NCBI RefSeq assembly: GCF_900604385.1
Contig: NZ_LR027382.1
Span: forward strand, 620,001-684,000
DNA length: 64,000 nucleotides
Direction: 5' to 3'
Source of the DNA: Alistipes megaguti
Lineage (GTDB): Bacteria; Bacteroidota; Bacteroidia; Bacteroidales; Rikenellaceae
Part shown: one piece after another, positions 60,978 to 64,000 of the stretch
Layout of the letters: every line of letters begins with the position of its first letter
Numbering within the stretch: position 1 is the first letter of the stretch
Notes under the pieces: generated by a model
What the model saw: only the letters and a program-made list of their open reading frames with translations
Database searches by the model: none
Told to the model about the DNA's origin: nothing
Position numbers and translations under genes: made by a program

Positions 60978-61030
60978 AGAACCGGCGAGCAGGAAAGAAC
61001 CGGCGAGCGTGAAAGAACCAGCGCTGGTTG
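60978..61030 (+). repeat. Short imperfect tandem repeat after prfC
   Basis: Three copies of an 18-bp unit (AGAACCGGCGAGCAGGAA, then GT for AG, then a degenerate third copy) in the non-coding gap between prfC and its terminator. An eight-G run precedes it. Confidence 0.6.
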
Positions 61031-61142
61031 TGATCCCGACCGACCGCAAAGAGAGCCCGGTGCAAGCCGTGAAACCCAACCGGCCGCAGGAAGGACCTGG
61101 AGCAACCCGAAAAACCCGACCGGCAAAGGTACGCATAAACAG

Positions 61143-61176
61143 AAGGGCGGAACGACTGATGTCGCTCCGCCCTTTT
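61143..61176. terminator. Terminator between prfC and the A1S_2505-type gene
   Basis: AAGGGCGGA and TCCGCCCTT pair around CGAC/GTCG with one mismatch, with T-rich and A-rich ends. It serves the convergent prfC and downstream minus-strand gene. Confidence 0.78.
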
Positions 61177-61189
61177 CGCGTCCGCATGT

Positions 61190-61573
61190 TCAACAGCCGA
61201 ACAGCATCCAGAAGCGACGGGGCAGCGAAATATTCTCCACATCGCGGGCCGCGGCAAAAAGAGGCGCTATCTCTTCCGGCGAAAAACCCGCGATGCCGCA
61301 ACCGATCTCGGTGACGAGAAACTTCAGCTGCGGATGTAGCCGGGCGAAGGCAATGAATTCGTCAACATAGGGGCGAATGGTCTCCACGCCGCCCTGCATG
61401 GTCGGGATGGCATAACTCTGCCCCTGCAGGCCGACACCTTGCCCCCAAACGGCTCCGAACCACTGGAGGGCCAACCGGGCGGCGCCACCGGCGTGCATCC
61501 CGGCAAGGTTGCTTCCGAAGACGAAGATCTCGTCGGGATGGAGTGTTGTCACGCAATCGGGAGTAATTCTCAT
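61190..61573 (-). CDS. A1S_2505 family phage-type small protein
   Basis: A 127-aa soluble protein with DEIFVFGSNLAGMHAGGAARLA, GQGVGLQGQSYAIPT and FLVTEIGCGIAGFSPEEIAPLF. This pattern matches the A1S_2505 family of small macro-domain-like proteins found in phages and many bacteria; the function is not known, possibly binding of an ADP-ribose-like ligand. It stands alone between prfC and an AT-rich region with mobile elements. Confidence 0.72.
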   Translation of the reverse strand: MRITPDCVTTLHPDEIFVFGSNLAGMHAGGAARLALQWFGAVWGQGVGLQGQSYAIPTMQGGVETIRPYVDEFIAFARLHPQLKFLVTEIGCGIAGFSPEEIAPLFAAARDVENISLPRRFWMLFGC

Positions 61574-61685
61574 GACAAACTAACTTTTGTTAAATCATCA
61601 AAAGCCAATTCAACAATTTTACCAATCTTCAGTATTGTTATTGGCTTTCACCTTTTCAATTATTCCAGATAGAATGTTATTTATA

Positions 61686-63116
61686 TAGTCGCCCCTTAAA
61701 AATAGTTTTATTTATTGGTATTCAGTAATTTAATTTATAGAAGTCTTTGATAAATCTGGAAGTTTTCTTATCTTTACGTTAATAAACTTGCAGATTTTAT
61801 GATTAAAAATACGAATAACAGTCCTTCTTTATTCAGCAACCTATCAGACATGCTGAACCAATCGCACCCGCTTTACCAATTGGCAGACAAAATAGATTGG
61901 GGAAAATTTGAAACGGCTTTTCAACCTTTGTATTGTCAGGATAACGGCCGTCCCGGCAAGCCAATCCGTTTAATGTGCGGTTTGCTTATCCTGAAACACC
62001 TTCGTAACCTGTCGGATGAGTCTTTGGTAGAGCAATGGAGCGAAAACGCTTATTATCAGTATTTCTGTGGCATGCAGGAGTTTACCCCGTCTGCCCCTTG
62101 TGCGTCTTCAGAACTGGTTCATTTCCGCAAACGTATCGGTGAAAAGGGAATTGAACTCATTTTCCAGGAAAGTATCCGTGTGAATAACGACGATGATGAT
62201 GGCCGTCATCATGATACGGCTTTTATTGATTCCACAGTTCAGGAAAAGAACATCACTTACCCCACGGATGCAAAGTTGCATAAGAAGATCGTGAAGAAAG
62301 TTCTTGGCATTGTAAAAAAGCTGGGACTTCCCCTGCGCCAAAGCTACACCTTTGTGCTGAAGAAGATCTATCGTGACCAGCGTTTCCGGAACCATCCCAA
62401 AAACAGGGAAAAAGCTCTCAGGGCGGACAGGCGTTTACGTACAATAGCCGGAAGACTTGTCAGGGAACTGAAGCGTAATCTTAAAGAGAATCACGACTAT
62501 GATAAATTGCTCAGACTCTTTGAAACCGTTCTGTCCCAAAGGCGGAACAGCCGGAAAAAGATTTATTCCATCCATGAGCCGGACGTGCAATGTATCAGCA
62601 AGGGTAAAGAACATAAAAAATATGAATTCGGCAACAAGGTGTCCATCATACGTTCTGCCACAGGAATTATTCTTGGAGCCATATCCTTTCGCAATGAATA
62701 TGACGGTCATACCATCGAGTCTTCCTTGGCGCAGGTAGAACGGTTAACCGGAAGGAAGATTAAAGTGCTGGCTGGTGATAGAGGATACAGAGGCAGGAAG
62801 GAAATTAACGGGACGAAGATTATGATTCCCGATGTTCCCAAGAAATCAGACAGACGTTATCAGAAGCTGAAAAAACATAAACTTTTCTGCAAGCGTGCAG
62901 GTATAGAACCAACAATAGGTCACTTAAAGTCAGATTACCGATTGGGCCGCAACTTTTATAAAGGTGTGGTCGGGGATGCTGTGAACGTGCTACTGGCGGC
63001 AGCAGCCTATAACTTCAAAAGAGCCATGAAAGCTCTTTGGTGCATGCTTCATAAAATCTGCGAGATACTGTGGAAAAACGATATCTCGCAAAAATGGGCT
63101 TTTTAAGGGACGACTA
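61686..63116 (+). mobile_element. Complete IS5-like insertion sequence
   Basis: 1,431 bp with terminal inverted repeats TAGTCGCCCCTTAAAAA and TAGTCGTCCCTTAAAAA (16/17). It is flanked by TATA direct repeats (61682-61685 and 63117-63120). Removing it with one TATA restores the reading frame of the interrupted gene, which fixes the boundaries. One transposase gene fills it. Confidence 0.88.
61799..63106 (+). CDS. IS5-like DDE transposase
   Basis: 435 aa, intact. N-terminal region KIDWGKFETAFQPLYCQDNGRPGKP and LLILKHLRNLSDE is typical of IS5-group transposases. The DDE residues are Asp in AFIDSTVQEKNI, Asp in LAGDRGYRGRKE and Glu in GIEPTIGHLKSDYRLGRN. It starts 113 nt inside the left inverted repeat and ends 10 nt before the right end. 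Much more AT-rich than the chromosome, as expected for recent arrival. Confidence 0.92.
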   Translation: MIKNTNNSPSLFSNLSDMLNQSHPLYQLADKIDWGKFETAFQPLYCQDNGRPGKPIRLMCGLLILKHLRNLSDESLVEQWSENAYYQYFCGMQEFTPSAPCASSELVHFRKRIGEKGIELIFQESIRVNNDDDDGRHHDTAFIDSTVQEKNITYPTDAKLHKKIVKKVLGIVKKLGLPLRQSYTFVLKKIYRDQRFRNHPKNREKALRADRRLRTIAGRLVRELKRNLKENHDYDKLLRLFETVLSQRRNSRKKIYSIHEPDVQCISKGKEHKKYEFGNKVSIIRSATGIILGAISFRNEYDGHTIESSLAQVERLTGRKIKVLAGDRGYRGRKEINGTKIMIPDVPKKSDRRYQKLKKHKLFCKRAGIEPTIGHLKSDYRLGRNFYKGVVGDAVNVLLAAAAYNFKRAMKALWCMLHKICEILWKNDISQKWAF

Positions 63117-63583
63117 TATAGCTTTCGATGGCGTATTTTGCCTCTGCATTTCGAACAGATCCATCGGAATAATTGAAAATAAATTGTTTTTTGTAAACTC
63201 TTTATAATCCTTAGGATTGGCAAATACAACCATACGAGGAATCATAAAACGATGAACACCAATATTTTTTATTACAGGTGCATCTATCCGAAATTTGCAT
63301 CTTTAACCTCAAACCTCAATGTAAAATCTAAGTCCATGATAAAATTTACCAAAGGACCTGCCTTAAGTCTATAGAGATCCAGTTTATAAGATGACACCAT
63401 AATTTGATTCTCATTGACAATCCAACTATTGTCATTATCAACTGGTAATGTATTTTGAATACAATGAAGTGATTTAAACTTATTTCATTCTCTTAAAATT
63501 GCATCAAAATGTTAAAGCACAGCATACAAATAGAATTATTCCTTATATTATGGGTGCCCAAACTCATATATAGTGAAAGTCCT

Positions 63584-64000
63584 ATGTACACTGTGCTCGA
63601 CAAAGATACGATAAAAAATGAGATATTGCCTCATCTTTCGAAGGCAAAACGTGGTTATGTCACTCAAAGTTGCCTAATAGAGGTTGTAAACGCCATCTTG
63701 TACAAGTTGAAGACCGGTTGTCAATGGGCATTCCTTCCTGTGGAAGCCCTGTTTAGCGGCAAGGTACTGAGCCATGGTGCCGTATATCATCATTACAACA
63801 AATGGAGCAAGTCGGGCGAGTGGAAATCCATGTGGGTCAGGTTGCTTGACAAACACCGCAATGAGTTGGACATGTCCGGCGTGGATTTGGACGGGAGCCA
63901 CACGGCTGCACTCCGTGGCGGTGAAGAAGTCGGATACCAAGGGCGGAAGAAACGGAAGACGACCAACGCACTCTACCTAACAGACAGGCAAGGACTTCCG
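63584..64000 (+). CDS. Partial IS5-like transposase, runs off the window
   Basis: The frame is open from an ATG at 63584 through 139 codons to the last base, without a stop. It reads MYTVLDKDTIKNEILPHL, then LIEVVNAILYKLKTGCQWAF and HHYNKWSKSGEWKSMW, the N-terminal domain of a different IS5-group transposase, followed by the first catalytic Asp in GVDLDGSHTAALRGGE. The left end of this IS must lie between about 63489 and 63583, perhaps near GGGTGCCCAAACTC (63552); the inverted repeat cannot be checked without the right end. Confidence 0.85.
   Translation, partial: MYTVLDKDTIKNEILPHLSKAKRGYVTQSCLIEVVNAILYKLKTGCQWAFLPVEALFSGKVLSHGAVYHHYNKWSKSGEWKSMWVRLLDKHRNELDMSGVDLDGSHTAALRGGEEVGYQGRKKRKTTNALYLTDRQGLP

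Larger units (their letters stand above)
61619..63488 (-). pseudogene. AT-rich hypothetical gene, frameshifted and split by an IS
   Basis: After removing the IS and one TATA copy, the minus strand reads MIPRMVVFANPKDYKEF, then LFEMQRQNTPSKAINNILSG, and EKVKANNNTEDW to a TAA at 61619-61621, continuous across the insertion point. Upstream in another frame the same protein continues (NDNSWIVNENQIMVSSYKLD, LVNFIMDLDFTLRFEVKDAN), so a one-base frameshift lies near 63290. A possible ATG is at 63486-63488 with a second frameshift just after it. Family uncertain; a DUF4468-like resemblance is weak. Confidence 0.65.

Noticed and set aside
60978..61030. CRISPR array
   Set aside because: Three contiguous 18-bp units without spacers; a small tandem repeat only. 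No CRISPR array or cas gene was seen in the window.

Overview
The window looks like chromosome of a gut Bacteroidota in the Rikenellaceae, most like Alistipes. The housekeeping genes are GC-rich. The promoters that can be read have the Bacteroidota form (TTTG, 19-21 nt, TAnnTTTG). Glycan uptake uses SusC/SusD pairs and a hybrid two-component regulator. All identifications come from reading the sequence; no database search was run.

Layout. 1-20.9 kb is ordinary chromosome: a partial gene, lysC, a prolyl oligopeptidase lipoprotein, dapD, birA, gcvH, a 0.7 kb gene-free purine-rich stretch, mdh, a TonB receptor with a small Cys/His-rich partner, greA, a run bamD-rpoZ-coaBC-recN-(unknown)-(erythromycin esterase-like), and groES-groEL. 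At 20904 lies tRNA-His.

20,956-51,451 is an integrated mobile element of about 30.5 kb. Its ends are a 23-bp direct repeat (22/23 identical) of the tRNA-His 3' end. A tyrosine recombinase sits just inside the left end. Two mobilization genes (MobA-like and a relaxase), a candidate oriT hairpin and a truncated ParA gene sit at the right end. Between them is a complete polysaccharide utilization locus (PUL): sulfatase, two GH16, a BACON/LamG-type surface protein, GH29, two SusC/SusD pairs and GH20 on the minus strand, divergent from a hybrid two-component regulator and a GH2 beta-galactosidase. The enzyme set fits sulfated, fucosylated poly-N-acetyllactosamine (mucin O-glycan or keratan sulfate). 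The substrate is inferred.

51.45-54 kb holds the displaced tRNA terminator and then decayed GH2 and GH3 genes joined by a deletion and broken by frameshifts. 54-61.6 kb is chromosome again: enolase, an outer-membrane barrel protein, queA, nadB, prfC and a small A1S_2505-type protein. From 61.6 kb the DNA turns AT-rich: a frameshifted minus-strand gene is split by a complete IS5-like element with a TATA target duplication, and a second transposase runs off the right edge.
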